Source: Alopecurus myosuroides
Lineage: Eukaryota > Streptophyta > Magnoliopsida > Poales > Poaceae
Direction: 5' to 3'
Assembly (NCBI GenBank): GCA_028641055.1
Contig: CM054059.1
Location: forward strand, 44,714,477 to 44,778,476
Length of the DNA stretch: 64,000 bases
Below the pieces are notes generated by a model. The model saw nothing but the letters and a program-made list of their open reading frames with translations. It did not search any database and had not been told where the DNA came from. Positions within the stretch are counted from its first letter, which is position 1. Every line of letters begins with the position of its first letter. The position numbers were made by a program, and so were the translations under genes. Below, piece after piece: positions 32,410-43,956 of the stretch.

Positions 32410-35400
32410 CTACTGAGAAATGAACAGGTCCGGATACTTCTTGCGAAGATCCTCTTCGGTCTCCCACGTTGCCTCTTTATCAGAATGATGCGACCATTGG
32501 ACTTTCAAGAACTTGATGCTCTTGTTGCGAGTCTTACGCTCGGTCTCATCGAGAATACGAATAGGGTGCTCCTCATAAGATAGATCATCTTGCAGTTCGA
32601 TAGAATCATGATCAACTGCACGATCTGGATCCTTGAAGCACTTCTTGAGTTGTGACACGTGGAACACATCGTGCACCTTGGATAGTTTTTCTGGAAGTTC
32701 AAGACGATAAGCATTTTCTGCACGTCTTGAGAGGATGTTGAAAGGGCCAATGTATCTTGGTGCAAGCTTTCCTTTCACACCAAAACGATGAGTGCCTCTG
32801 AGGGGAGTTACACGGAGATATGCCTTATCACCAGGTGCATAGACCATATCCCTGTGCTTGCTATCATAATAGCTCTTCTGACGAGATTGAGCAATCCTGA
32901 GATTGTCACGAATGATACGAACTTTCTCCTCGGCTTCCTTAACAATGTCAGGGCCTAAAAGTGAACGTTCACCAACTCCAGACCAATTGATTGGACTCCT
33001 GCATCTGCGACCATACAGTGCCTCAAATGGTGCCATGCCTAGGCTTGCCTGGTAGCTGTTGTTGTAGGAGAATTCAGCATATGGAAGGCAATCCTCCCAT
33101 TTCATGCCAAAGGAGAGACCACATGCTCTGAGCATATCCTCGAGAATCTGATTGACTCTTTCGACTTGCCCCTGAGACTGAGGGTGGTAAGCTGTGCTGA
33201 ACAGAAGTTTGGTGCCCAAAGCTTCTTGAAAGCTTTTCCAGAAATGAGAAGTGAAAATACTTCCACGGTCTGAGCTTATTTCCAATGGAACACCATGAAG
33301 GGGAACAACCTTTGCTGTGTAGAGCTCTGCTAACTGGCTAGCTGAGATAGTTTCCTTTACAGCATAGAAGTGAGCAACCTTAGTGAGACGATCAATAACA
33401 ACGAAGATTGCATCGTTGCCCTTTTTGGACTTTGGAAACCCAGTAACGAAGTCCATTTCAATCATGTCCCACTTCCACTCAGGAATTTTCAGAGGTTGGA
33501 GTAGACCTGCTGTCTTCTGATGGACTGCCTTAACACGTTGACAAACGTCGCATTCAGAAACGTATTGAGCAATTTCACGTTTCATGCCAGGCCACCAATA
33601 CAGAGTCTTCAGATCCTGGTACATCTTTGTACTTCCAGGGTGAATGGATAGAGGAGTTTCATGAGCCTCCTTGAGAATGATATCTTTGAGACTTTGAATC
33701 TGAGGGACTGCAATGCGTCCTTCGAAGAACACAGTTCCCTTGTCATCAATTGAGAAGGACTTGAATTTATCATTGCCCTCCTTGATGTGATCCACAATCT
33801 TTTTGATTTCATTATCACGAAGTTGTTCAGAACGAATCTTGTCCTCGAGAGTTGGACTGGCTGTCAAGCTAGCAAGGTATCCTTGAGGAACAAGACCAAG
33901 GTTCAACTTCTGGAATTCTTCATGAAGTGGAGGTTGGCTTTCCATGATCATGAGATTATTGCAATAGGATTTGCGACTGAGAGCATCAGCCATAACATTA
34001 GCCTTGCCTGGAGTGTAAGAAATGGTGAGATCAAAGTCTTTAATCTTCTCAATCCATCTCCTTTGCCTGAGGTTCAGGTCTGGCTGAGTGAAGATGTATT
34101 TCAGACTCTTATGATCGGAAAAGATCTCAGTTTTGTTACCCAACAAGTATTGTCTCCATTTCTTGAGGGCAAACACAACTGCTGCAAGTTCAAGATCATG
34201 AGTGGGATAGTTTTGCTCATGTGTGTTCAACTGACATGAAGCATAAGCCACAACTTGACGTTCTTGCATAAGAACTGCTCCTAGGCCTTGGAGAGATGCA
34301 TCACAGAATATCTGGAAAGGTTTGGTAGTATCTGGACCAACTAGAACAGGTGTGGAAGTGAGTTTAGTCTTCAGGAGGTTGAAACTCTCATCACATTGTG
34401 GAGTCCAAACGAACTTTTTGTCCTTCTTTGTGAGATCAGTGAGAGGTTTGGCAATCTTGGAAAAGTTTTGGACGAAACGACGGCAATAGCTAGCCAAGCC
34501 AAGAAAACTTCTGACTTGCTTCACCGTCTTAGGGGGTTTCCAGTCAACAATTGCCTTAACCTTTTCAGGGTCAATGGCTATTCCCTTGGCAGAGATGATA
34601 TGACCAAGATATGCAACTTCTGGGATCCAGAACTCACATTTGGAAAACTTGGCATACAGACGATGCTCGCGAAGTTTCATGAGAGTGAGACGAAGGTGTT
34701 CTCCATGCTCTTCCTCGGATTTGGAGTAGATTAGAATGTCATCGAGATATACCACAACGAACTTGTCGAGGTATTCATGGAAGACAGAATTCATGAGTCT
34801 TGAGAACGTTGTCGGTGCATTGGTGAGACCAAAGGACATGACGGTGTATTCATATAAACCGTACCGAGTGGTGAAAGCTGTCTTAGGAATATCTTCCTTT
34901 CTGATCTTTATCTGATGGTAACCCATCCTCAAATCCAACTTTGAGAATATTGAGGCTCCAGCAAGTTGATCAAAAAGATCATCGATACGAGGAAGTGGAT
35001 ACTTGTTCTTGATTGTTTTCTCGTTGAGAGGACGATAGTCAACCACGAGTCTTTTTGTTTGATCCTTCTTGGCAACAAACAGAGTTGGGCAACCCCAAGC
35101 GGAGGAACTAGGCTGAATGTAACCTTTGTCCATGTACATATCGATTTGCTCCTTCAACAATTTCAGTTCAGGAGGAGCTATCTTGTATGGATGCTTAGAG
35201 ATTGGAGCAGTACCTGGCTCAAGCTCGATCACGAACTCAACTGCTCTGTCCGGGGGCATCCCTGGCAACTCTTCTGGAAAGACGTCAGGGAATTCACAAA
35301 CCACCGGAACATTTTCAATTGCAGGAAGGGGTTTGGCATCGAGGTTGAACAGCTGAACAGAACTTGATCCATATGGAGAATAGACTATCTGGCCTGAAGT

Positions 35401-36145
35401 GTGGGAAAGAGTTATTGACTTTTGAGCACAGTCAATTTTAGCTTTGTGGGTCTTCAACCAATCCATACCCAGAATGACATCAATGTCAGAATTTCCCAGC
35501 AACATGAGTGAAGCAAGGAATATGCGACCTCCAATTAGGATCTGATTGTCCATGCTTATCTTGGAAGTAATCATTTTAGTTCCCGGAGAGTGCACATAGA
35601 TTTGATTGCTTAGCGGAACCAGAGCTAAGTTGTACGTTGTAGCAAAGATCTTTGACACAAACGAATGTGATGCTCCAGTATCAAACAACACTTTAGCTGG
35701 AATAGAGTTTACGGGTAATATACCGAGAACGACGTCAGCAGCTTCCTCAGCTTTGTCGGCCTTGATATGGTTCACCCTCGCGTTCCTCCCGACAGGCCTG
35801 TTGTTGGAGTTGAAGGCTTTAGCCGGGGGAGCACGAACCATAGCCTGGTTGGTGTTGGGGCGAGGAGGTAGGGGTAGCTGCTTCTGAGTGCACTTATCAG
35901 CATAGTGTCCAGTCTCCTTGCACTTGAAGCAAGTGACGACACGAGGAGGACCTGGCCTTGGCTGCCCCATCGGAAACCTCTGACCCTGCATCTGAGATGG
36001 GTTGGGTGGGCGGGGACCAAAGCCTGGAGAAGCCTGGGCATTTGGAGCCCGACTGACAGCACCATTTGGCACCCAGATGCGGCGCTTCTGCGGAGGGGTG
36101 GTCATGTTGGAGGAGGAACCACCCTCACGCGAGTGCTTGCGCGAC
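32410..36145 (-). CDS. Element E Gag C-terminus and Pol polyprotein with chromodomain
   Basis: A long open frame (1231 codons from the first ATG at 36105, open from about 36143). Domains in residues from that ATG: CCHC knuckle [14 protein letters not shown] (59-72); protease [11 protein letters not shown] (DTG at 142-144); RT with [12 protein letters not shown] and YLDD (453-456); RNase H with IFCDAS (599-604) and [10 protein letters not shown]; integrase with HPGSTK...CDVCQRVK zinc domain and DDE residues in MIEMDF (885), SSDRGS (946) and QVERVN (982); C-terminal chromodomain about 1170-1228 with [23 protein letters not shown] and YPDLF. The chromodomain in known chromoviruses directs integration to marked chromatin. 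All catalytic residues I can see are present. Only the upstream gag frame is offset. Confidence 0.93.
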
Positions 36146-36796
36146 TCTTAACGCCTTGCGCCCATTCTCCTCATTGAGCGCGGTGTTCACAAGCTCCACG
36201 AAGTCCTTGCACTTGATGTTTGTGAGAGCGTACTTCAGTTCCGGGTTAAAACCTCGGCGGAACCTTGCCATCTTTTTGGCTTCAGTGGACACTTCGTCAC
36301 CAGCGTACCGAGCGAGACGATTGAACTCGTTCTGGTAGCCGAGAACGTCCAGCTTGCCCTGTCTGAGAGAGCAGAATTCCTCACGCATCCTTTCCATGAG
36401 ACCATCCGGGATGTGGTGCTTCAGGAAGGCATCCTTGAAACATCCCCAGGTGATAGGAAAGCCAGCTCTCATGGTCTGGTAGTTCTCCCACCAAGTAGCT
36501 GCCTGACCCTTCAGTAGGTAGGTGGCATACTTGACCTTATCCTCTTCCGCAACATGAGCAATCTCCAGAGCTCTTGCTACGTCACGGATCCAGTCATCAG
36601 CATCCAGGGGCTCACGTGTTGCCACGAAAGCTTTTGGGCCCAAGCTGAGGAAGTCCTTGATGGTGACCCTTGGAGCATTCTGGTTGTGTTGCTGGTTAGC
36701 CTGGATCTGGGCCATCTGTGTCACCACTTGGGTCATCTGAGCCAACAGTTCCCCCATTGGTGGTGGCGGAGGCGGGTTGTTCCTGGTTGGAGGCAT
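36125..36796 (-). pseudogene. Element E Gag (capsid), frameshifted at its C-terminus
   Basis: Starts ATG at 36796 with a Pro-rich leader, then a coiled-coil-like segment and the gag capsid domain: LDADDWIRDVARAL, GQAATWWENYQTM, FKDAFLKHHIP, GYQNEFNRLARYAGDE. It runs off frame at 36143-36150. The sequence has TTAAGAGTCGC where TTAAGAGAGTCGC would continue as [13 protein letters not shown] into the pol frame, so one GA pair has been lost from a short GA repeat. The wrong frame stops at 36125. Otherwise gag-pol would be a single ORF, as is usual for this branch. Confidence 0.88.
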
Positions 36797-37008
36797 CCTG
36801 AACAGAAATTCATTTTAGCACAACAACAGAAAAGGATAGACTTGGTAACCGAAAGATAGATTATTCCGACGCATGAATAGATAACCAACAGGTACATCAT
36901 CATCACATGTTCAAATACATCAGAATATCCAACAGACCAATACATGGTTTGAAAGACAAGGATAACTAAACATAGCTAGGAATGGATACAACGGTACTCC
37001 CATGCTCA

Positions 37009-37824
37009 TCACGCAGGACGGAGGTGAGTAGTACGACGAGAGATACGGTGAGGAGGAACCCCACGGAAGTAGGTATCACGACGATCCATGTAGATAGGAA
37101 CTGCTTTGAGAGCAACTCTCGGTGTGGTGAAGTAGAAAGCGTCGTGTCCCTGTGCTCCATAGCGGGGAATCCCTGTGTAACCAGCTCCGAGGTCGAGAAG
37201 TGGGCCTCTGATCGGCTCGTAACCTCCAGCATCTGGCAGAGGAAAACCCAGTGTCTGCTGGAAACGTGCAAAGCGCTCGTCTCCAACGAAGTCTGTAGTG
37301 TACGTCGCCAGACGCGTCAAAGCCAGATAGAGCTGCTCCCTGACTGAGGCCAACTCCTGAGCAAGTGTGGAAGCAACGGCATCACTGTGCCTGACGAACT
37401 GAGCAGTGGTCTGCAGCCTGGAGCTATCAGACTCGTAGGTATCCAGGTTGCTGTGGAGAGTGAAGTGAACTCCCGCTGCCGTGATGTAACCACGGGGGAT
37501 GTGACGAAAACTGGACTTATCAAACCCCCAGTAGTCAGCACGGAGGACGGTGAGACTCACGTACGCTGCCTGTTGCACTGCCATATCCACTGTGGACCCT
37601 ACTGCCTCGTACTGGTGGACAATGCTCCTGCCATCATCCGACAGAATGTAGACGATAGCCCGGTAGCAAGTCTGGTCAAACTCTCGCTGGTGCTCGTAGA
37701 CCTGGTACTCTGGTGCCCAACGGAACCCCAGATAGGTAACCATGTCTCTCAGCATCTCTGGAAAACCGGCGGTGCTCTCACAGCGAGTCATGCGAACCAC
37801 CTGCGGGTAGTAGCTGAGACCCAT
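37009..37824 (-). CDS. Extra ORF between LTR and gag of element E, dsRNA-binding-like
   Basis: An intact 271-codon frame on the same strand as gag, ending 212 bp before it and in a different frame. I chose ATG 37824 because a splice-acceptor-like TCATCTGCAG directly precedes it, suggesting a spliced leader from the LTR; the frame is also open 25 codons further up. Near the N-terminus it has MLRDMVTYLGFRW, PEYQVYEHQREF, CYRAIVYIL and VGSTVDMAVQQAAYVSLTVL, in the order helix, three strands, helix of a dsRNA-binding domain (P-x-Y, then V-G-x-S-x5-A-x2-AA-x3-L). The basic KKxAK contacts are not conserved. A helical region and a C-terminal part with GGYEPIRGPL follow. Not part of standard gypsy coding; function unknown. 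Confidence 0.65.
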   Translation of the reverse strand: MGLSYYPQVVRMTRCESTAGFPEMLRDMVTYLGFRWAPEYQVYEHQREFDQTCYRAIVYILSDDGRSIVHQYEAVGSTVDMAVQQAAYVSLTVLRADYWGFDKSSFRHIPRGYITAAGVHFTLHSNLDTYESDSSRLQTTAQFVRHSDAVASTLAQELASVREQLYLALTRLATYTTDFVGDERFARFQQTLGFPLPDAGGYEPIRGPLLDLGAGYTGIPRYGAQGHDAFYFTTPRVALKAVPIYMDRRDTYFRGVPPHRISRRTTHLRPA

Positions 37825-38186
37825 CTGCAGATGATTTGGAAGGTTTTGATTAGACTCCGGTAGATGAAAAAGGATGTGGAAAACAACAACAAGGTTCAAC
37901 GGATGATAAGGATGTTGAAAAGAACATGATATCGAAGCAACATCGGGAAAACGAGACCAAAAGTCCTGAGGTACTATGGAGAACCCAAAACACGTGAAAT
38001 CCTAACTTGAAAGTTTAGGTGAGAACAGAAAACAACGTTGCACTTCCTTACCAGAAAAGGGTGGGTGGGTGGGGAAAGAAGAAAAATGGCAGAATTCCTA
38101 CTCTCACGTTTCATTTTTCCTATATAGCTACAAAATAGTTTCTAGACTCAACTGCGACCAGTAAAAAGGGATCCTACAGACAGACA

Positions 38187-38199
38187 GGCTCTGATACCA
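38187..38199 (-). other. Primer-binding site of element E
   Basis: Minus strand TGGTATCAGAGCC, two bases after the 5' LTR end. Complementary to the 3' end of initiator tRNA(Met), the common plant retrotransposon primer. Confidence 0.9.
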
Positions 38200-38201
38200 T
38201 T

Positions 38202-41200
38202 TGTCGCACCCTGGCTTCTAAGGGATACTCATCATACGAACTGGATAGTAGGTGCTTGGATTATGGGGCATAACTGCTCCCACGTCCCAGCTTCCTGGTA
38301 GGCCTGCGCTTATGCGCGACAACACAAGCCCTACTATTCCACCGTCGATGTAAACTATCCATTAGGAGTCACAGGCACTACTGTCGACGTACTTCATAAC
38401 AAGCACGCACTGTACGTCAACAGCTTTGAACGAATGATTATCACAACTTATCTCTACGACACAAAAGATAGAAATAAAGTTGCAAATGGCCTTCACTAAG
38501 GCAAAGATAGCAAATACAATCATCCAGAGGACACATGTCCCAACATAACATCCATTACAACAGCGGAAGCAGTCAAAGGTGTCTGGGTACAGACAAATCC
38601 AACAGGCTTAAGAAGCCGGAGAAAATAAAGAAGACGAAGCCCATCCACGTAGGTCCTGGATCCAGCCCTGGTCCAGCTAACTACTCGTCTGCAGTCTCGT
38701 CGAACTCCACAAAGTAGCCATCCTGGTGGTCATCGTAGCCGTAGTCGTACTCTGCGTAAACCACAGCCCCAACGGGGTCAGTACATCCAAGTACTGACAA
38801 GCAAGACTCACAGTTCATCAAAGAGTTACCCGTCAACACAAGCATTGATGCTTGGGGTCAACGGAAGAAAGGGGTGATATGAAAGTTGCTGCTGGCTGCT
38901 CTAACCAACTATAGAAGATAACTACAAATTCCGGCTAACAGAAAAGATAAGATCGAGGATTGTAACCAACTGAAAGATAAATTCAACCAAACCCATCCTG
39001 GATCTCGCCCCTTATCCAAAGAAGCAATCCGAGGATAACTCACACAGTTGTGATAAGGTGAATCAAGTTATTGTGTGAATAACCTATTACTAGTCAGGTT
39101 ATTAATCATTGGGTGAAACATGATTGATCATTATGTTGAAGTTGTCCTGAGTACTTGTTAGCCAGTACTTTCACCAAGTAATCCATAACCGCGGAAAACA
39201 CGGCTTCTCGAGAAGATTATCCCTGCAGGGTTGCACCAATTTGGCCGTACACGCAAGAATAACCCGCCAGATGGGATGCCTCCCACCAAGCGGGGTACTC
39301 TATACAACCAACCATTCTCCGCATCAAGCCCAAAGAACCTTGGGCGCACGGCTAATCAAGCCCCGAAGAAAAGGGACCCTCATAGCACTCTAAGACCGTG
39401 TCCCCCTATATGCCGACTACAAAAGTTCCACCCTGCGCTGGGCTCGCAAAAACATGCATGCGGCAAATGGAAAACACGAACTAAATGAGACGATTTGGAC
39501 GAGATGCGAATCAGGTCAAGTTGAGGGGGGCGCCCATACTCGCTTCCCACATGCAGGTAGTGCGCTCATCATGGATCAGTAGACAAGACCCTTTTCCTAT
39601 TAGGGTCGACACTAGCAGGCCTCAAAACCTCTCATGGGCCTCCTGCCGGTGCCTTATCATCAAGTTATTATTACCATTAGCAATTAACAGGATTGATTGA
39701 TTAACATCGAGCCCCCCGGTACAAGTAACAAGATAGTAAAAGTAGTAACCGACAACAGACTCGAGTAAAAGCAACCCTAAGCATGCTAGATAATACTAAG
39801 GCACAAACAAAGGCTGTAGGTATGGAGGTGAGGCAGTATCATTGGTTCAGGGTATCATGTGATAGGTTCGGAGAACAAGCAACGATACATAGGGCTAGCA
39901 ATAGTAGACAAAAGGATAGTATCGACAACAAGTGTGGAAAGGAACTCGATGATTCATGTGAGTGATAACTTTCCTGGAAGCTCAACAGCCGAGTACTGAG
40001 CTAGGTCCTGGGTAGTGGTGTCGTAAGGATCGTCGGTCTCAACGTAGTCGTCGTCTAATCGAGAAGAAGCAAACAAACAAAACAGGAATGTAAACAATCA
40101 TTGCCATGGCATTATGCACAACCAAGATGATGCATGACAAATTAATAGTTGCATCAAAGTAAACTAGCTAACATGATAGCACAAATTAAATGGACCCATA
40201 TGCAAGGGTTGCATATGGAAGGATCCATTGAAAATAAGTGGAAGCAAATGATTATTTATTAGGTGTTAGTTGTTAGCATGATGCATGCATGATGAATAAC
40301 AATAACATAACAATTTAAATGCAATTGGAATGATAGTTAACAATTTAGAAAAGCATTTATTAAGTTTGGAATTTTGTTACTTAATGGTGTTAACAAGTAG
40401 GGATTGTTTTCATCAAGTTAAAGGGTTCAAAACAAATTACAAATTTTATATTTGAAGAGAACATCAAATTTTAGTTGAATTACATGTTTCACAATTTGAA
40501 ATTGGACTTAGGATTATTTAATTATGAATTAAATAATATTAAACAATTTTTAATTGAATTAAACAAGATTTAAATAGTTTAGGCAATTTAAATTATTCAA
40601 ACCAGAAAACAAATTTTATATTTGAATAGCACATTCAAAATGGTGTGAAAAACATATTTTATTTGAATTATTTGAAAACAGTATGAATTAGATATGAATT
40701 ATTACAAATTACATTTGAATTATTCAAATTTGAAATTTAAATGAATTTTGAAAACTCAAAACAGAACACAAATGGAATAATTGGAAAGAGTATAAAATTT
40801 TGAACAGAAAACATATATAACTTTTATTTGTTGGATTAACAGATTAAAAGTTATTGAATTTCAAAGTCTATTGCTTTAATCTGCTATTTAAAAAGAAATA
40901 GAAATTTAAAACAGAATTGTTTTTATTCGTTTGTTACCGTGCTGGGGTTTACCCACAGACACTGCCCTGTGGGCCTGCGGGGTCAGCACGCTGGCGTGGC
41001 AGAGGAGAGGCTGACAGGGGGGGCCACCCTGTCAGCACTGCGCGCAAAAAGGTGGGGTTTTTCTCCCGGGGCAGCGCGGAATCGAACCCGCGACCTGCGC
41101 GAGTTTCAGAAAGGGTGTAACCAGTTGCGCTGCGAACGATTGCTTGACAGCAAGGGCGATGCAGAAAGGTTGAGGTTCAGGTTCGCTCTAAGCCTGACGA

Positions 41201-42705
41201 AACTGACGAACAGACTGTTGCTCGCCTGACAGAAACCTCACCGGCGGTGATGCACGGTGGTGCTCGCGAGATGGAGGCGCTAGGTGTGTGCAGGATGTGT
41301 ACGTGCACGGGTGTGACACCACAGAGAGAGAGAAGGGCGAGTGGGACGGTGTAGCTCACCGTGGTTTTGTCGGGTGGCAGAGAGGTGACGACGGCGTGGC
41401 AGGCGGCGGTGACAAAGACGGCGTGGTGGATCCCGTGCTTCTCCGCGAGCGATCAAGTGTCCAACGCGAAGCAGGGATGGAGGCGGTGCGGTTCCAGCGC
41501 TCAAACGGCGTCGAGAGGATCTGCAACGGTGACGTGGTCCTCGGATTCAGAAAACATGGCGCGGTGGCCGGAGAGGAAGGAGAGGACGGCGTCGTCGATC
41601 GGAAACTCACCGTGGGTCTCTCCGGTGTCCAAGGGGAAGAGGGCGTTGCGGAGATTCGATTCCCGTAGGTAGTGAGTGGAGAGGGTGGCTAAGGAGGTGG
41701 CGCCATCGGGAGGTTCAGAGCTTCGCCGGCGGTGACGAGTTGCAGAGAGGGGGATCCGGCGGGGAAGAGGCGATTGACGGCGGACAAGAGGTGGAGGAGG
41801 AACCCTAGACGCTAGGGTTAGGCTCCAGGGCTAGGGCAAGCACTTATAGGCCGCGGAGAGGAGGTGGCGGCCGCCGGAGTCGCAAGGGGGTGCGGTGGCG
41901 CGGCGCGATGCGCTGCCGTACTCCAAAACGACGACCCCGCATGAATCTTGGAGCAGTCGAAGCGGTAAGTGGCGTTGAGCGGGCTGGGTCGTGCGCGCGC
42001 GTAGGCTTAGCAGGCTGGGCTGCGTTTAGCTGCCGCGCGCGCGCTGGTTCTCCTTTTGCTTTTATTCTTTTCTCTGTTTTATTTTTTTTTTGTAGTTTGC
42101 TTTTGAAAGAAAACTGTTAAGGGTTTAGTTAATAAAAATTACAGGAAAATTAGTTTAGGCTTGTTAGGTAATTAGAAAACATATTCCAAAAGTGGATTTC
42201 AAAAATTGAGTTTTTAAAATTAGGTTTGCATTTGAAATTAAATTGAGAGCATTTCTAATATTAAACACATTATTAAACAACAAATTTTTAATAGGGTTCA
42301 CCCTAAGGAATATGTGTTTAAACATTGCAATGGTTGAGTGATTTTCATGTATTCAAATAGCTACTGATTTTGAAATTCATTTGGTTTGAATTGAAGTGAA
42401 GTAGAATTAAGTAATTGGATTAATGGTTTGATTAAACCAACAATTTGATAAGTGAAAAACAAGGAATAAAAGGGTTGTTTTGATTTGTTATTTTGGTTCC
42501 AAAGTTGTAACAGAGCAAGTATGAAACCATGTTTGAATAAGGTTTAAATTTGAGTTGTGAAAACAGTGGAAAACAATTGCAATAATTAAGAAACAAATGC
42601 AAACAACAATAAATCAAATGCAATGAGATGATGACATGATGCATTGCTTGAAATAAAACAAGGAACAAAACATTCTAGGGGTATTTTCATACTTGGGATG
42701 TTACA
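38202..42705 (-). repeat. Element E 5' LTR
   Basis: 4504 bp, keeps the 42-bp segment lost from the 3' LTR (about 41644-41685, flanked by AGAGGG). TATAAG box at 41843-41848, tRNA-like segment at 41069-41136. Confidence 0.95.
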
Positions 42706-43956
42706 GGGTTGGCGACTGGTGCCACTGCGCGCGGCTGCTGCCTCTGCCGAGTAGGCGGAGCAGCGGGACGCCGAGAAGGACCTGGACGCGCTTCATCTCG
42801 GGCCTGGCTTTGAGCTTGATGGGCTTGAGAGCCTGCTCTTGCAGCGTTGTGTTCTTGCCCGGGCTGCTGCGGCACAGCAAGCTGTCTCGCGGCAGCAGCC
42901 GGGTCGTACACCTGCATTTGCCTATCTCTGCCCGAACGTCCGCTGCGGCTCTTCTCGCGGCTGGGATGCGGAGACGAGGCCTGATTGTTAGATCTAGCCG
43001 CGTGCGAGTGCACCACCTGAGAAGCTCCGGCACCAGGGTTGGCTTTTCGGAACTCCTCATTCTGCCTGGCAGCCTCCAACACCAACTCGTTGAGCCTTTC
43101 CTGCTGCCTAACACGCGCATCGCCATCAAGACGAGGCAACTCAGCAGCTACAGCCTCTGCAGCTCTAAGTGTCTTGGCGGGTGTGCTATATCTGGGCCGG
43201 GTGGAGGTGTTTGCGGTGGCGGACTGAGCAGGAGCCTCTACAACTGTCGCCATCTCGGCACCAAGGTTGCGCCGAGTGGCACCTACTCTGCTAGCCCTCC
43301 TGGCGACTGGCGTGAAGCCGTGAGCCTTGTTGTACTCGAGCTGATCTAGACTCAACTCCAACCTCACCTTATCCAACTCCGCCTGCTCGGCAAGTAGCTC
43401 CAGGCGTTGCCGCTCGAGCTGCTCCCTCATGGCTAGAAGCTCGATGTCGGTGGGAGTCGGCATGCCAGGTCGCACAGCCGACGCGGGAATAGTCGTAGAA
43501 GTGGAAGGCGGCAAGTTGCACTCCTTCTCGTAGGGCCTGTGAGTCCTGCCACCCGTGCTCGGTGCAGCAAGATCCTCGATGACTGCCGCAGCGCCAGTAG
43601 CGGCTGCACCAGTATTCGCCGCCAAGCCCGTCACCATCACCTCAGCGCAGTTCGCAGAGCGGCACGCGGGCCTTCCGCGAGCAGCGATCACCGCGGGAGG
43701 GTCCTCCGCGTCATGCACCAGCTCGGGGTAGGCGCGGTTGGCGATGGTGGCGACGTAGACGAGGTGAGAGCCGAAGGAGATCACCGAGCCGCCCTCCGGC
43801 ATGGCCCTGCCACTGAAATCGCCGGCGTTGTCGGTGACGAAGTCGAAGGAGCCGAATCTGTGGACAAGGCCACAGACCACGCGCTCCGCTGAAGAAGATC
43901 CCGTCCGAACAGAAACTCCAACCAGCGCCGCTGGTTGCCCCACGGTGGGCGCCAAC
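42706..43956 (-). pseudogene. Element A Gag N-terminal part
   Basis: Begins just after the primer-binding site and reads to the element E insertion. With one GGGTT copy retained it continues in frame at 27906 (VANP|VEQPAAV). The frame is also open back into the LTR to an ATG at 43985 (MASAVTPPRQLAPTVGQ), so the start may be LTR-encoded. A coiled-coil helix is clear (LLAMREQLERQRLELLAEQA), followed by an Arg/Ser/Gln-rich linker (SREKSRSGRSGRDRQ). The N-terminal part has AERVVCGLVHRFGSFDF and no domain I know. Split by E. Confidence 0.85.
43938..43956 (-). other. Primer-binding site of element A
   Basis: Minus strand GTTGGCGCCCACCGTGGGG, directly after the LTR end and identical to element B's site. 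Confidence 0.8.

Larger units (their letters stand above)
27912..42705 (-). mobile_element. Element E: chromodomain Ty3/gypsy (Tekay/Del-like) nested in A's gag
   Basis: LTRs at 27912-32371 (4460 bp) and 38202-42705 (4504 bp), TGTAACATCCC...GGGTGCGACA on the minus strand, with target duplication GGGTT at 27907-27911 and 42706-42710. The interior (5.83 kb) has a TGGTATCAGAGCC primer site, an extra ORF, gag, and pol ending in a chromodomain. Integrase plus C-terminal chromodomain and long LTRs fit the Tekay/Del chromovirus branch. LTRs differ at about 21 substitutions by eye (19 transitions, 2 transversions) plus indels. The only coding lesion I find is a 2-base frameshift in gag. Confidence 0.93.
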
